From an uncultured Prevotellaceae bacterium (lineage in GTDB: Bacteria > Bacteroidota > Bacteroidia > Bacteroidales > Bacteroidaceae): a stretch of DNA of 41,874 nt. The stretch lies in NCBI GenBank assembly GCA_902769805.1, contig CACXQL010000024.1:1-41874 (forward strand). Direction: 5' to 3'. Position numbers and translations under genes: made by a program. The notes below the pieces were generated by a model, which searched no databases, was not told the origin of the DNA, and worked only from the letters and a program-made list of their open reading frames with translations. Below, piece after piece: positions 16,035 through 23,482 of the stretch; within the stretch, counting starts at the first letter, position 1, and every line of letters begins with the position of its first letter.

Positions 16035-16496
16035 ATGTCATTACGACTCCAATATACGCTGGGATGCACTCTGGTAGGGCTTGGTGGACTGATTTACCTT
16101 GCCTTCCGACCCACCACCATCCTCATGTTTCATGTTGCCGACGGCATGGGACTGATGCCGTTGGTGATGGCATGGAGGAGTCTGATGGCAGCATGGCAGC
16201 CAGAAGAGTTCTGGGTCTATTCATTACCTGGAGGGTTATGGGCTTCCGCCTATATCCTTCTTGTCTATGGACTCCTGGAGCGTCAGTCTACCCTACTACG
16301 CCTGACTGTCACCAGCAGCATCCCACTGGTGGGTGTCATCTCAGAGCTGTTGCAGGGGGCTCATTGCCTTCCCGGTGTCTTCGACTGGGCAGACCTGCTA
16401 TGCTATGCCGCTCCATTGGGATTATTATATATGTATGAAATCATTAAAAGCAAAAGAATATGTCATGGATGGATCGCTTCAACAGTAAGCAACTAA
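16035..16496 (+). CDS. Small polytopic membrane protein, VanZ-like
   Basis: 153 residues from the ATG at 16035. Four hydrophobic segments are visible (about 5-25, 40-60, 70-85, 95-135). The C-terminal part, GVISELLQGAHCLPGVFDWADLLCYAAPLG, resembles the VanZ-family motif (E-x2-Q, PG-x-FDxxD). The molecular function of this family is poorly known. It overlaps the downstream AAA ATPase gene by 37 bases, so the two are cotranscribed and probably coupled. A TAATTTTG -7 box lies at 16003-16010 without a clear -33. Confidence 0.72.
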   Translation: MSLRLQYTLGCTLVGLGGLIYLAFRPTTILMFHVADGMGLMPLVMAWRSLMAAWQPEEFWVYSLPGGLWASAYILLVYGLLERQSTLLRLTVTSSIPLVGVISELLQGAHCLPGVFDWADLLCYAAPLGLLYMYEIIKSKRICHGWIASTVSN

Positions 16497-17512
16497 CAAT
16501 CGTTATCGTATGTATCACAGCTTTCTTCATCACGATGGCTGTGTTTACAATGGTCGCAGGAAGCAGCGACGACTCAAGTTCCCAAGACCGTCATTTCGTC
16601 GTCGACGGGGACGGCTCTGACGAAGGTGGACGCAAGTATAAGTTCACTGATGAGGACCGTTCGGAAGGAGGCGGTGACAGTGTCGTTGTCAACAAACCCA
16701 TCGAGGGTGACCCCTACGAGGAGCTTAACGACCTGATCGGTCTCGAGGAGGTGAAGGCGGAAGTGCGTTCACTTGCCAACTTCGTGAAGGTTCAGAAGCA
16801 GCGTGAGGCAAAGGGACTGAAGACTCCTAACCTTAGCTATCACCTTGTATTCACGGGCAGTCCTGGTACTGGTAAGACAACGGTGGCTCGTATCGTGGCA
16901 CGTATCTACAAGGACTTAGGTATCCTCAAGAAAGGACACCTCGTGGAGACAGACCGCTCCGGACTTATCGGACAGTATGTCGGACAGACGGCTCCCCGTG
17001 TGAATGCGATGTGTGACTCCGCCCTGAATGGTGTACTCTTCATCGACGAGGCGTATGCCATCACCCAGAGTGAGTCGGGCAACGACTATGGTGCAGAGGC
17101 TGTGGCAACGCTGCTGAAACGTATGGAGGACGACCGCGACCGCCTCGTTGTTATTGTGGCTGGTTATACCAACGAGATGAAGAAATTCATCGATGCCAAC
17201 CCGGGTTTGCAGTCCCGTTTCAACCGCTACATCCATTTCCCAGACTATAGCTCAGACGACCTCTACAAGATCTTCCGCAAGTATCTGAAGAAGAACGAGT
17301 ACACCATTACCAAGGAGGCTGCCGCCTATCTCAAGGAGCGTCTTGACTATGCCGTTGAGCATAAGGACCGTAACTTCGGTAATGCCCGCTTTGTCCGTAA
17401 TGTCTTCGAGAAGACTATTCAGGCACAAGCCAACCGTATTGCCAAGGTAGGCAAGGTTCCTGACAATGAACTGGTAGAGATTACTCTCGCGGATGTCAAG
17501 AATGCGATATAG
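16460..17512 (+). CDS. Membrane-anchored CbbX/SpoVK-type AAA+ ATPase
   Basis: 350 residues. A single membrane segment (about 11-33) is followed by an acidic Gly/Ser/Asp linker (35-85) and a AAA+ domain: GLEEVKAEVRSLANFVKVQ (about 94-112, the CbbX/SpoVK entry motif), Walker A GSPGTGKT (133-140), Walker B VLFIDEAYA (192-200), a sensor-type NDYGAEAVATLL and an arginine-finger region PGLQSRFNRYIHFPDY. Related AAA+ proteins remodel partners such as Rubisco (CbbX) or act in sporulation (SpoVK); neither process applies here. Membrane tethering and the overlap with the small membrane protein gene suggest they work together. The substrate is unknown. Confidence 0.88.
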   Translation: MSWMDRFNSKQLTIVIVCITAFFITMAVFTMVAGSSDDSSSQDRHFVVDGDGSDEGGRKYKFTDEDRSEGGGDSVVVNKPIEGDPYEELNDLIGLEEVKAEVRSLANFVKVQKQREAKGLKTPNLSYHLVFTGSPGTGKTTVARIVARIYKDLGILKKGHLVETDRSGLIGQYVGQTAPRVNAMCDSALNGVLFIDEAYAITQSESGNDYGAEAVATLLKRMEDDRDRLVVIVAGYTNEMKKFIDANPGLQSRFNRYIHFPDYSSDDLYKIFRKYLKKNEYTITKEAAAYLKERLDYAVEHKDRNFGNARFVRNVFEKTIQAQANRIAKVGKVPDNELVEITLADVKNAI

Positions 17513-17534
17513 CATGAATAAAGCTTTCAGCTAC

Positions 17535-17622
17535 AGCCGAAAGGTCTTGCGCCTATAGGTGAAAGATCTTGCAGCTGCAGGTGAAAGGTCTTTCACCTAT
17601 AGCTGCAAGATTGAAAGGATGC
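17535..17622 (+). repeat. 22-bp tandem repeat array with dyad units
   Basis: Units of 22 bp begin at 17535, 17557, 17579 and (degenerate) 17601, and a further partial copy precedes at about 17520. The shared core is GAAAGRTCTTKC, itself close to palindromic. Units 2-4 also form one large hairpin: 9-bp arms 17568-17576/17601-17609 and 17579-17587/17590-17598 around a 2-nt loop. There are no spacers, so it is not CRISPR. The array lies directly after the AAA ATPase gene in a convergent spacer. Confidence 0.75.
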
Positions 17623-17708
17623 TCCTTTCTCCGCGAAAGTGCCGTTCAAACGCCCCTAAAGGAGGCACCTTTCTCCCCGAAACTCCTATGCTAATGAGAC
17701 GATAGGTA

Positions 17709-17731
17709 CCACCTATTGTATGAATAGGTGG
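17709..17731. other. Hairpin in the convergent AAA/glycosidase spacer
   Basis: CCACCTATT (17709-17717) and AATAGGTGG (17723-17731) form a perfect 9-bp stem with a 5-nt loop. It follows the glycosidase stop on the minus strand but lacks a T-run, so a rho-independent role is unsure. The rest of 17623-17708 holds no gene. Confidence 0.5.
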
Positions 17732-17744
17732 CGGTAAACTTTAA

Positions 17745-19349
17745 TCAATACTCATAGAGACGGATGTGAAGTACTTTCCACTCGCCGACACCGATACGGG
17801 CATGACGACCTTGATGGGTCTGGTCACCGTTATGACGGCGGAGATACTGTATCGTACCATCGTCGGTAATAGTGACTTCATCAACAGAAAGAAGACCGAG
17901 GCGTTTACCTTTGAACACCTTGTCTCTGGCTGTTTGTCTTTGGCTGTCAGCACCAGCCTCAACAAAACCATCCTCACCTAACTGCCTATACTCGCTCTGC
18001 TGCTTCTCAGAAGGTGTCTTGAAGTCAACCACCACTCCACTTCCTGCCAACAGGTAATCGTATGTCCCGAGACGGATAAGCATGGCACCACCCTCTGGCC
18101 ATGTAGTGCCGTCAGTAGCTCGCGGGTCCCAAGGAAGAGTGAAATAGTGGCGACAGGTTATCACCACGCCGTCATCATCAATGATGCGCTCATGGTCGTC
18201 TTGGTCGAAGAGAAGTCCCCAAGAGCCTTCTCTACCCTCTCTCATAGAAGGAATACAGAATACCTGTCGGAGCAGGTCATACGCTTTCGTCACAGACACT
18301 GTCTCTTCCGCACTCGCCTGGTCGATGGCAAAGGGACTAAAACCCAATGCCTGATGCTCACCGAAGGCATAGAGGGCGCGCACACCGCTGTTCTCACAGC
18401 AACGGCTCTCTGGAATGAAAAGGCGGTTCTTGACCTTGCCGCCATCCTGAGGGCGCAGGGGTATGGCATATTGTGCAGCCCACGACTTGAAGCCCGTATC
18501 ATAGATATCGGGAGCCAACAGGTCGATGCTGGGTGCTCCCTCATGCCAGAAATCGATGAGATGTGCTAACGGTCCTGCCGAGGGGTACTCCCCTGGGCGG
18601 CGTCCGCGACTGTTCATGGCAGCATTCACGTAAAGAGGCATGTCATGAATCCCACGGGCAGCCTTTGCCAGATGCTCCACATAACGGGCATAGCTCAGAG
18701 CCATGAATTTCTCGTCAGCATACTCGTCGGTGCCATAGCGTTCCGCCCACCGTTCCTGTCTGTATGCCTTCTCCGCCAGCGGAGAGTGGTCTCGTGCCGA
18801 CTCCAGCATACCTATCTCGTTCTCTATCTGCATCATGACGACCACCTCGCGCTGTGGGTCACGCTCTTTGATATGCCGCATCAAGGCAGAAAACGCTTTC
18901 AGGTCTGCCTGCAGGACATGATCACTGAAGCACGAAGCAATCTCCATCGGCTTTCCCTCGGCAGTCATCGCCCTTGGAAACCGTTTTGTGTCCTTTTTGA
19001 ACCACCCTGGCGCATAGCATGACATCGAGTTCTTCCATGCACCGAACCAGAGGAACACCACATGCAGTTGTTCCTGTCGAGCCACGTCAATAGTCTGGTC
19101 GATGAGCGTAAAGTCGAACTTGCCTTCCGTGGGTTCCATCAACTCCCAGTAAGCCGGCACCAGCACGGTGTTCAGCCCTAATGTACGCATCCGTGGCATC
19201 ACCGCGTCAATATCTGCCACAGAGGTAGCTGCAGAGTTACTCAGTTCACCACCGAGGATAGGGAAAGGGATGTCGTATGCCCTTTGCGCGGAAAGGGTAA
19301 GCATGCCCGTCATTGCCACGAGGCAGAGAATCAGTTTCTTCATCTTCAT
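17745..19349 (-). CDS. Secreted GH35-like glycoside hydrolase (DUF5597-type)
   Basis: 534 residues with a signal peptide (about 1-21). The catalytic TIM barrel carries NTVLVPAYWELMEPTEGKFD (about 60-79), VVFLWFGAWKN, the acid/base motif QIENEIG (Glu178) and, further on, RLFIPESRCCENSG, a candidate nucleophile Glu region. This is the pattern of beta-galactosidase-like GH35/GH42-related enzymes, with the C-terminal region of DUF5597 proteins. It probably acts on galactose-containing plant or host glycans in the periplasm. It has its own leader with a GGGG-TGTT-CCCC hairpin (about 19358-19369) and a TATATTTG box at 19394-19387. No SusC/D pair is adjacent, so it is not in an obvious polysaccharide locus. 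Confidence 0.85.
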   Translation of the reverse strand: MKMKKLILCLVAMTGMLTLSAQRAYDIPFPILGGELSNSAATSVADIDAVMPRMRTLGLNTVLVPAYWELMEPTEGKFDFTLIDQTIDVARQEQLHVVFLWFGAWKNSMSCYAPGWFKKDTKRFPRAMTAEGKPMEIASCFSDHVLQADLKAFSALMRHIKERDPQREVVVMMQIENEIGMLESARDHSPLAEKAYRQERWAERYGTDEYADEKFMALSYARYVEHLAKAARGIHDMPLYVNAAMNSRGRRPGEYPSAGPLAHLIDFWHEGAPSIDLLAPDIYDTGFKSWAAQYAIPLRPQDGGKVKNRLFIPESRCCENSGVRALYAFGEHQALGFSPFAIDQASAEETVSVTKAYDLLRQVFCIPSMREGREGSWGLLFDQDDHERIIDDDGVVITCRHYFTLPWDPRATDGTTWPEGGAMLIRLGTYDYLLAGSGVVVDFKTPSEKQQSEYRQLGEDGFVEAGADSQRQTARDKVFKGKRLGLLSVDEVTITDDGTIQYLRRHNGDQTHQGRHARIGVGEWKVLHIRLYEY

Positions 19350-19440
19350 ATAGGATTATAGGGGTGTTCCCCTCTCTTTTATGCTGCAAATATACGAATA
19401 ATTACTGGTATCACACCCTTTTTGCCTTGAATATTAACAT

Positions 19441-21621
19441 TTAGTGACGGGTTATCTGAATAGGTACCACGACCTTGAACGTGATATTACGTCCCATGTT
19501 AAAGACACCGCGACGACCTGTAACGTTATTCTCGTCAGCATACTTCAACCGGCTCAGGTGGTTCTGGTATGCCTTGTTCAGCAGGTTGTCGGCAGTGATA
19601 TAGAGTTCGGCGACCTTCTTTCCCTTTATTTGGATATCAGTACCTGCCGAGAGACTGAGCAGTGCATAGCCTGGTGTCTCCGTCTCAGTATCATCGGCAC
19701 TGTAGATATGCGTCTGCTTCAGGTAGCAGTCAAGTCCGGCGGCAACGTATAGGTTGTTGAACCATGCCCTGTGGGCGGCATCTGTTGTATGATGATGGAG
19801 GATGGTACTGTGTGAATGGTGGAAGAGTTCCCACTTCAACTCCGAAGTCCACCGCGGTGCAGGCGTGAAGGGCAGATACTTTGTCGCGTCAGACTGGTGC
19901 AGCAGTCGGGCATCCACATAAGAGAAGGTATTGGAGAAATGGACGGAATGGACTGGGTGGAAGTCGAAGCCTGCCTCGAAGCCCAACAGCCGTGCATCAC
20001 CTTGTGTATAGGCATAAGTAAGGTAGTCTGGATCGATTGTCTCTGATATGCGATGGGTAAAGATATAGTTGTCGATGCGGTTGGCGAAGAGTGCCAGCTG
20101 CGCCGAGACATAGCGTGAGGTGAAATCGAGTCCGAGGTCTGCCTGCAGGCTGTATTCGGACTTCAGCTGCTGGTCACCTATCTCGTAGCGGACAGAGCCT
20201 TCATGTACGCCGTTGGAAGCCAGTTCACTCATATTTGGTGTGCGGAAACCACGAGCCACATTCAAGCGTAAGTTGAAATGCTCGTTGATATTGCAGACAA
20301 CCCCTATACTACCCGTCAGTCCATTGAAGTGGCGGGTGAAGTCTGTGAAGCGCATCTCATCATCCTCCATCAGTTCATCACCATGCAGTCGGCGGTGGTC
20401 ATAGCGCACACCCCCGTTCAGTGTCCAGCGGTCTCCGAGCGTCTTCGTGGCAGTGGCATAGATGCCGAAGTCAAAGAGACGGTAGTCTGGTATCAGGTAT
20501 TCCTCACCTTTGTTGCCTGACTGCTGATACATACCGCCGATACCTGTAGAGAGTTTCCAGCCATTGAACTCCTCCGTCACATAACGTAGGTCGTAGGTCA
20601 AGGTATGCATCTTAAAGAACAACTCATAGTCATCCTCACTCTCCTCAAACTCCTGACGACGGTTCTGCTGATAACTGATGATAGCCTTGAGGTAGCCTGA
20701 CGGGAGGTTGACAGAGTTATCCCATACCAGCTTATAGTGTTTCACTTGCTGGAAGGGAAGCGACTTGCTATATTGATGACCCGTCCAGTCCTTCGCATGT
20801 TCCAGTTCTCCTGTCTCTGGGTCTCGGTCTCCCTCCACAATACCTGGGGTGAGGTGATAGGCAGTCCATACAAGGCGCGAATGTCCCCATGACTTGTTGA
20901 TACCCACCATCAGCCGTCCTGCCCGTTCACGGAACTGGGAACCAGGCACATAACCGTCATATTTGTTCTTATAGGCATGCGCCATCTTGTCGCTGTAGCG
21001 GGCATCCCATACGAAGCCTTTCTGGTTGCCTGCCAGCGACAGGTTATAGCCAAAGAGTCCGTTGTTGGTCTGGTATTCTGTACTGACATTGGCACGTATC
21101 TCACCCTCAGGAAGTGTCGTCTGGGGATGCAGGATGACCACGCCTGCCATCGCGTCGGACCCGTACATCAGCGAGGCAGGACCTTTCAGGATCTCCACAG
21201 AGTTGACGCTGCTGCCGTCAACCTCCACGCCATGTTCGTCACCCCATTGCTGTCCTTCCTGACGCACTCCCTCGCTCATCACCACTACACGGTTGTAACC
21301 CAGTCCGCGGATGATGGGCTTCGAGATGCTACCTCCCGTCGTCAACTGACTGATACCAGGCTGATGACTGATGGCATCAATGATATTCGTTGAAGCCGTG
21401 GAACGCAATACTTGGGAAGTGATGATACTCACAGGTGCTGTGGCATGTCTCAGTTTCGTGTCACCTGTCACACCTGTCACCGTCAACTCATTCAGGTTCA
21501 GATGGCGGAAGAATATATCTGTTGAGTCCTCCGCATGATGATGTGTCTTTATGCTGTCTTGTGCTGCCACTGCCGTACAAATACACAGCAATGGCAGAAT
21601 CGTCAATAACCTCTTCTTCAT
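19441..21621 (-). CDS. TonB-dependent outer-membrane receptor, metal-type
   Basis: 726 residues. Signal peptide about 1-20, then a His-rich stretch (KTHHHAEDS). The plug domain includes NELTVTGVTGDTKLRHATAPVSIIT, SISKPIIRGLGYNRVVVMSEGVRQEGQQWGDEHG and VNSVEILKGPASLMYGSDAMAGVV, followed by a large barrel ending in an aromatic/basic region. It imports an iron, zinc, copper or organic chelate with TonB energy. The His-rich segment and the adjacent Cu/Zn permease favour a metal ligand, but the substrate is not shown. Its start overlaps the permease stop by one base (TAATG), so translation is coupled. It is the last gene of the operon starting at 27949. Confidence 0.93.
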   Translation of the reverse strand: MKKRLLTILPLLCICTAVAAQDSIKTHHHAEDSTDIFFRHLNLNELTVTGVTGDTKLRHATAPVSIITSQVLRSTASTNIIDAISHQPGISQLTTGGSISKPIIRGLGYNRVVVMSEGVRQEGQQWGDEHGVEVDGSSVNSVEILKGPASLMYGSDAMAGVVILHPQTTLPEGEIRANVSTEYQTNNGLFGYNLSLAGNQKGFVWDARYSDKMAHAYKNKYDGYVPGSQFRERAGRLMVGINKSWGHSRLVWTAYHLTPGIVEGDRDPETGELEHAKDWTGHQYSKSLPFQQVKHYKLVWDNSVNLPSGYLKAIISYQQNRRQEFEESEDDYELFFKMHTLTYDLRYVTEEFNGWKLSTGIGGMYQQSGNKGEEYLIPDYRLFDFGIYATATKTLGDRWTLNGGVRYDHRRLHGDELMEDDEMRFTDFTRHFNGLTGSIGVVCNINEHFNLRLNVARGFRTPNMSELASNGVHEGSVRYEIGDQQLKSEYSLQADLGLDFTSRYVSAQLALFANRIDNYIFTHRISETIDPDYLTYAYTQGDARLLGFEAGFDFHPVHSVHFSNTFSYVDARLLHQSDATKYLPFTPAPRWTSELKWELFHHSHSTILHHHTTDAAHRAWFNNLYVAAGLDCYLKQTHIYSADDTETETPGYALLSLSAGTDIQIKGKKVAELYITADNLLNKAYQNHLSRLKYADENNVTGRRGVFNMGRNITFKVVVPIQITRH

Positions 21622-22844
21622 TATAACCGTCCCTTGAATGTATATCCGATACCCTCAACGGCAGAACGTATAGTCTCTTCCGTTGCGGAACCTTTTATCG
21701 TGAGGGTGTTCGCAGAGGCACTTGCCTTTGCGGACTTGACTCCTGGAACATTCTCGACAGCACGTACGACGGCAGCCTCACAATGACTGCAGTGCATATC
21801 CTCGACCCTGTAGACAGTCATGTCTGGGTCTATAGGCTTATTGAAGAACCTACTAAACAGTTTCATCATTAGAGCAAAAGATATTAGAAGAGTTAATACT
21901 GTGGCACATATAAGCTTGAACGGACTGGGCAGGGCGGTAGTACTCATACAACATGCATGCTGGCTGACGACGGAATAGAACTCCAGTCCCGAAACATTAA
22001 GGAGCAGGCCGAAGAGGACGGAGAAGCCTATGATGGTGAGCAGATAGAGTGAAGTAAAACGTCGCCCCATAGACTTATGGACTACCAGGATGGAGGCGAG
22101 GTTGACGGCAGGACCAGCCATCAGCATGACCAATGCCGCACCAGGTGAGAGTCCCTTTACCATCAAGGCTGCTGCCACGGGGATACTGCCTGTTGAGCAG
22201 ATATACATCGGTACAGCAATGGCAAGGATTACCAGCATCTGAAGTAACGGCTGACTGCCGAAGCTGAGGAAGAACTCGTCAGGGACTACGACTTGTATCA
22301 GTGCTGCCACGACAAGACCGATGACAAGACGCAAGCCGATATCGCGAATCATGTCATAATAGGCATACTTCATCACACGCCATATCCTGCTGCCCCGTTC
22401 CACCCGACATTCGGAAGCGGTATCATCCGGCATGTCGTCATCACGGACCAAGCGGTTGACCAGCAGTCCGCCACACACACCAGAGATGAGTGCCGCCACA
22501 GGACGTACAACAGCAAAGCCCAGACCCATCAGGGAGAAAGTGGCAAGGATGGAGTCAATACCTGTCTGCGGCGTAGCAATAAGAAACGAGGCTATAGCTC
22601 CCTTCGAGGCTTTCTCATTCCTCAGTCCTATAGCCGTAGGAATCACACCGCACGAACAGAGTGGCAGGGGTACGCCCAGTAACGCAGCCCATAGTACAGA
22701 CAACTTGTTTTTCCGCGAAAGATAGCTGGCATAGAACCTCTGGGGCACAAAGACATGCAACACCCCTGCGATGAGGAATCCCAACAACAAATAGGGAGCC
22801 ATTTCGCATACAACATTCAGGAGTGATAGTAAGAAGCTCTGCAT
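21621..22844 (-). CDS. SO_0444-type Cu/Zn efflux permease with C-terminal HMA domain
   Basis: 407 residues. About eight to ten membrane segments with GVPLPLCSCGVIPTAIGLR, the Cys-containing signature of the ArsP/SO_0444 permease family, and FLIATPQTGIDSILAT. The C terminus from about residue 342 is a heavy-metal-associated domain: VEDMHCSHCEAAVVRAVENVPGVKSA, with Cys352 and Cys355 as metal ligands, then the usual beta-alpha pattern. NCBI names such proteins Cu/Zn efflux transporters (recalled, not checked). Its ATG follows a strong Shine-Dalgarno (AAAGGGGAT) and overlaps the preceding gene by 28 bases. Export from the cytoplasm beside an importer (TonB receptor) is notable. Confidence 0.88.
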   Translation of the reverse strand: MQSFLLSLLNVVCEMAPYLLLGFLIAGVLHVFVPQRFYASYLSRKNKLSVLWAALLGVPLPLCSCGVIPTAIGLRNEKASKGAIASFLIATPQTGIDSILATFSLMGLGFAVVRPVAALISGVCGGLLVNRLVRDDDMPDDTASECRVERGSRIWRVMKYAYYDMIRDIGLRLVIGLVVAALIQVVVPDEFFLSFGSQPLLQMLVILAIAVPMYICSTGSIPVAAALMVKGLSPGAALVMLMAGPAVNLASILVVHKSMGRRFTSLYLLTIIGFSVLFGLLLNVSGLEFYSVVSQHACCMSTTALPSPFKLICATVLTLLISFALMMKLFSRFFNKPIDPDMTVYRVEDMHCSHCEAAVVRAVENVPGVKSAKASASANTLTIKGSATEETIRSAVEGIGYTFKGRL

Positions 22845-23443
22845 ATCCCCTTTAATTTGGGTGCAAAAATACTAAAAAAAAGGAGAACAACAGCTATTAA
22901 GATGCTAATTAACAAAAAAACCAACAGGCAAGTGAAAACAGACGGGCTGTCAGCAGGGGGTACAGCACCATACTTGCATTGATACTGAACCATGCGGTCG
23001 ATATAGGCATCAACCGTCTGCCAGTTTCCTGCCTGTATCTCCATAAGGACTCGCGGAAAGACCTCATGGATATATTTCTGATGCTCCTCACTCATATCCT
23101 GAGGCAAGGTGTCGGTAGCGGAGTACCAACTCACGGTGCCGTCAGTCCTCTGGTGGGGAAAGACACGGAGCGTCTGCCATCCGTCATAGTCAAACACATA
23201 GGCGACAAAGAGTTGTTCGATGGTGAGACTGTCGCTCTGCTTTAAGGACTGCTGGCGGATATAAGCGCTGAGTGGAGTGACACGGTTCTCATTGTCACAG
23301 ACCAACAACTGACAGAAATGTCTCGCTTGCTGCTGGGGCAGTGTCGTGGAATTGAGAATTGAAAATTGAGAATTGAAAATTACTGCGAGTAATACCCGCA
23401 TGAACCAAATACGATAATGATAACCTTCAATTCTCATTCTCAA
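22817..23443 (-). CDS. Membrane protein resembling the periplasmic domain of a CcsA-type cytochrome c assembly factor (fragment?)
   Basis: 208 residues. An N-terminal hydrophobic stretch (about 11-32) is partly encoded by a heptamer array, then a soluble domain (about 35-165) and one membrane segment (about 167-190). RHFCQLLVCDNENRVTPLSAYIR followed by TIEQLFVAYVFDYDGWQTLRVF recalls the periplasmic region of Bacteroidetes cytochrome c biogenesis proteins (NGRV-x-PL-x-T, then E-x-LFGW-x-FDYDxW). The multi-pass WWD domain is missing, so it is a fragment or a reduced homologue. Its position just after the di-haem cytochrome gene supports a cytochrome link. The assignment is tentative. The first in-frame Met is used; Met15 at 23401 is possible. 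Confidence 0.5.
   Translation of the reverse strand: MRMRIEGYHYRIWFMRVLLAVIFNSQFSILNSTTLPQQQARHFCQLLVCDNENRVTPLSAYIRQQSLKQSDSLTIEQLFVAYVFDYDGWQTLRVFPHQRTDGTVSWYSATDTLPQDMSEEHQKYIHEVFPRVLMEIQAGNWQTVDAYIDRMVQYQCKYGAVPPADSPSVFTCLLVFLLISILIAVVLLFFSIFAPKLKGICRASYYHS
23349..23381. repeat. Heptamer array inside the CcsA-like fragment gene
   Basis: GAATT then four 7-mers, alternating GAGAATT and GAAAATT, encode part of the N-terminal segment (FNSQFSILNS on the minus strand). A copy-number change would alter the reading frame. Confidence 0.8.
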
Positions 23444-23480
23444 TTTTCAACTTTCAATTCTCAATTTTCAATTCTCAATT
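23425..23480. repeat. Heptamer array between the di-haem gene and the CcsA-like gene
   Basis: Degenerate 7-mers of the type (A)ATTCTC / (A)ATTTTC fill most of the spacer and run into the start of the CcsA-like gene, ending just before the di-haem gene stop codon at 23483-23485. Confidence 0.75.
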
Positions 23481-23482
23481 TA

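Noticed and set aside
17535-17622. CRISPR array
   Set aside because: Units abut without spacers, degenerate progressively, and no cas gene is near.
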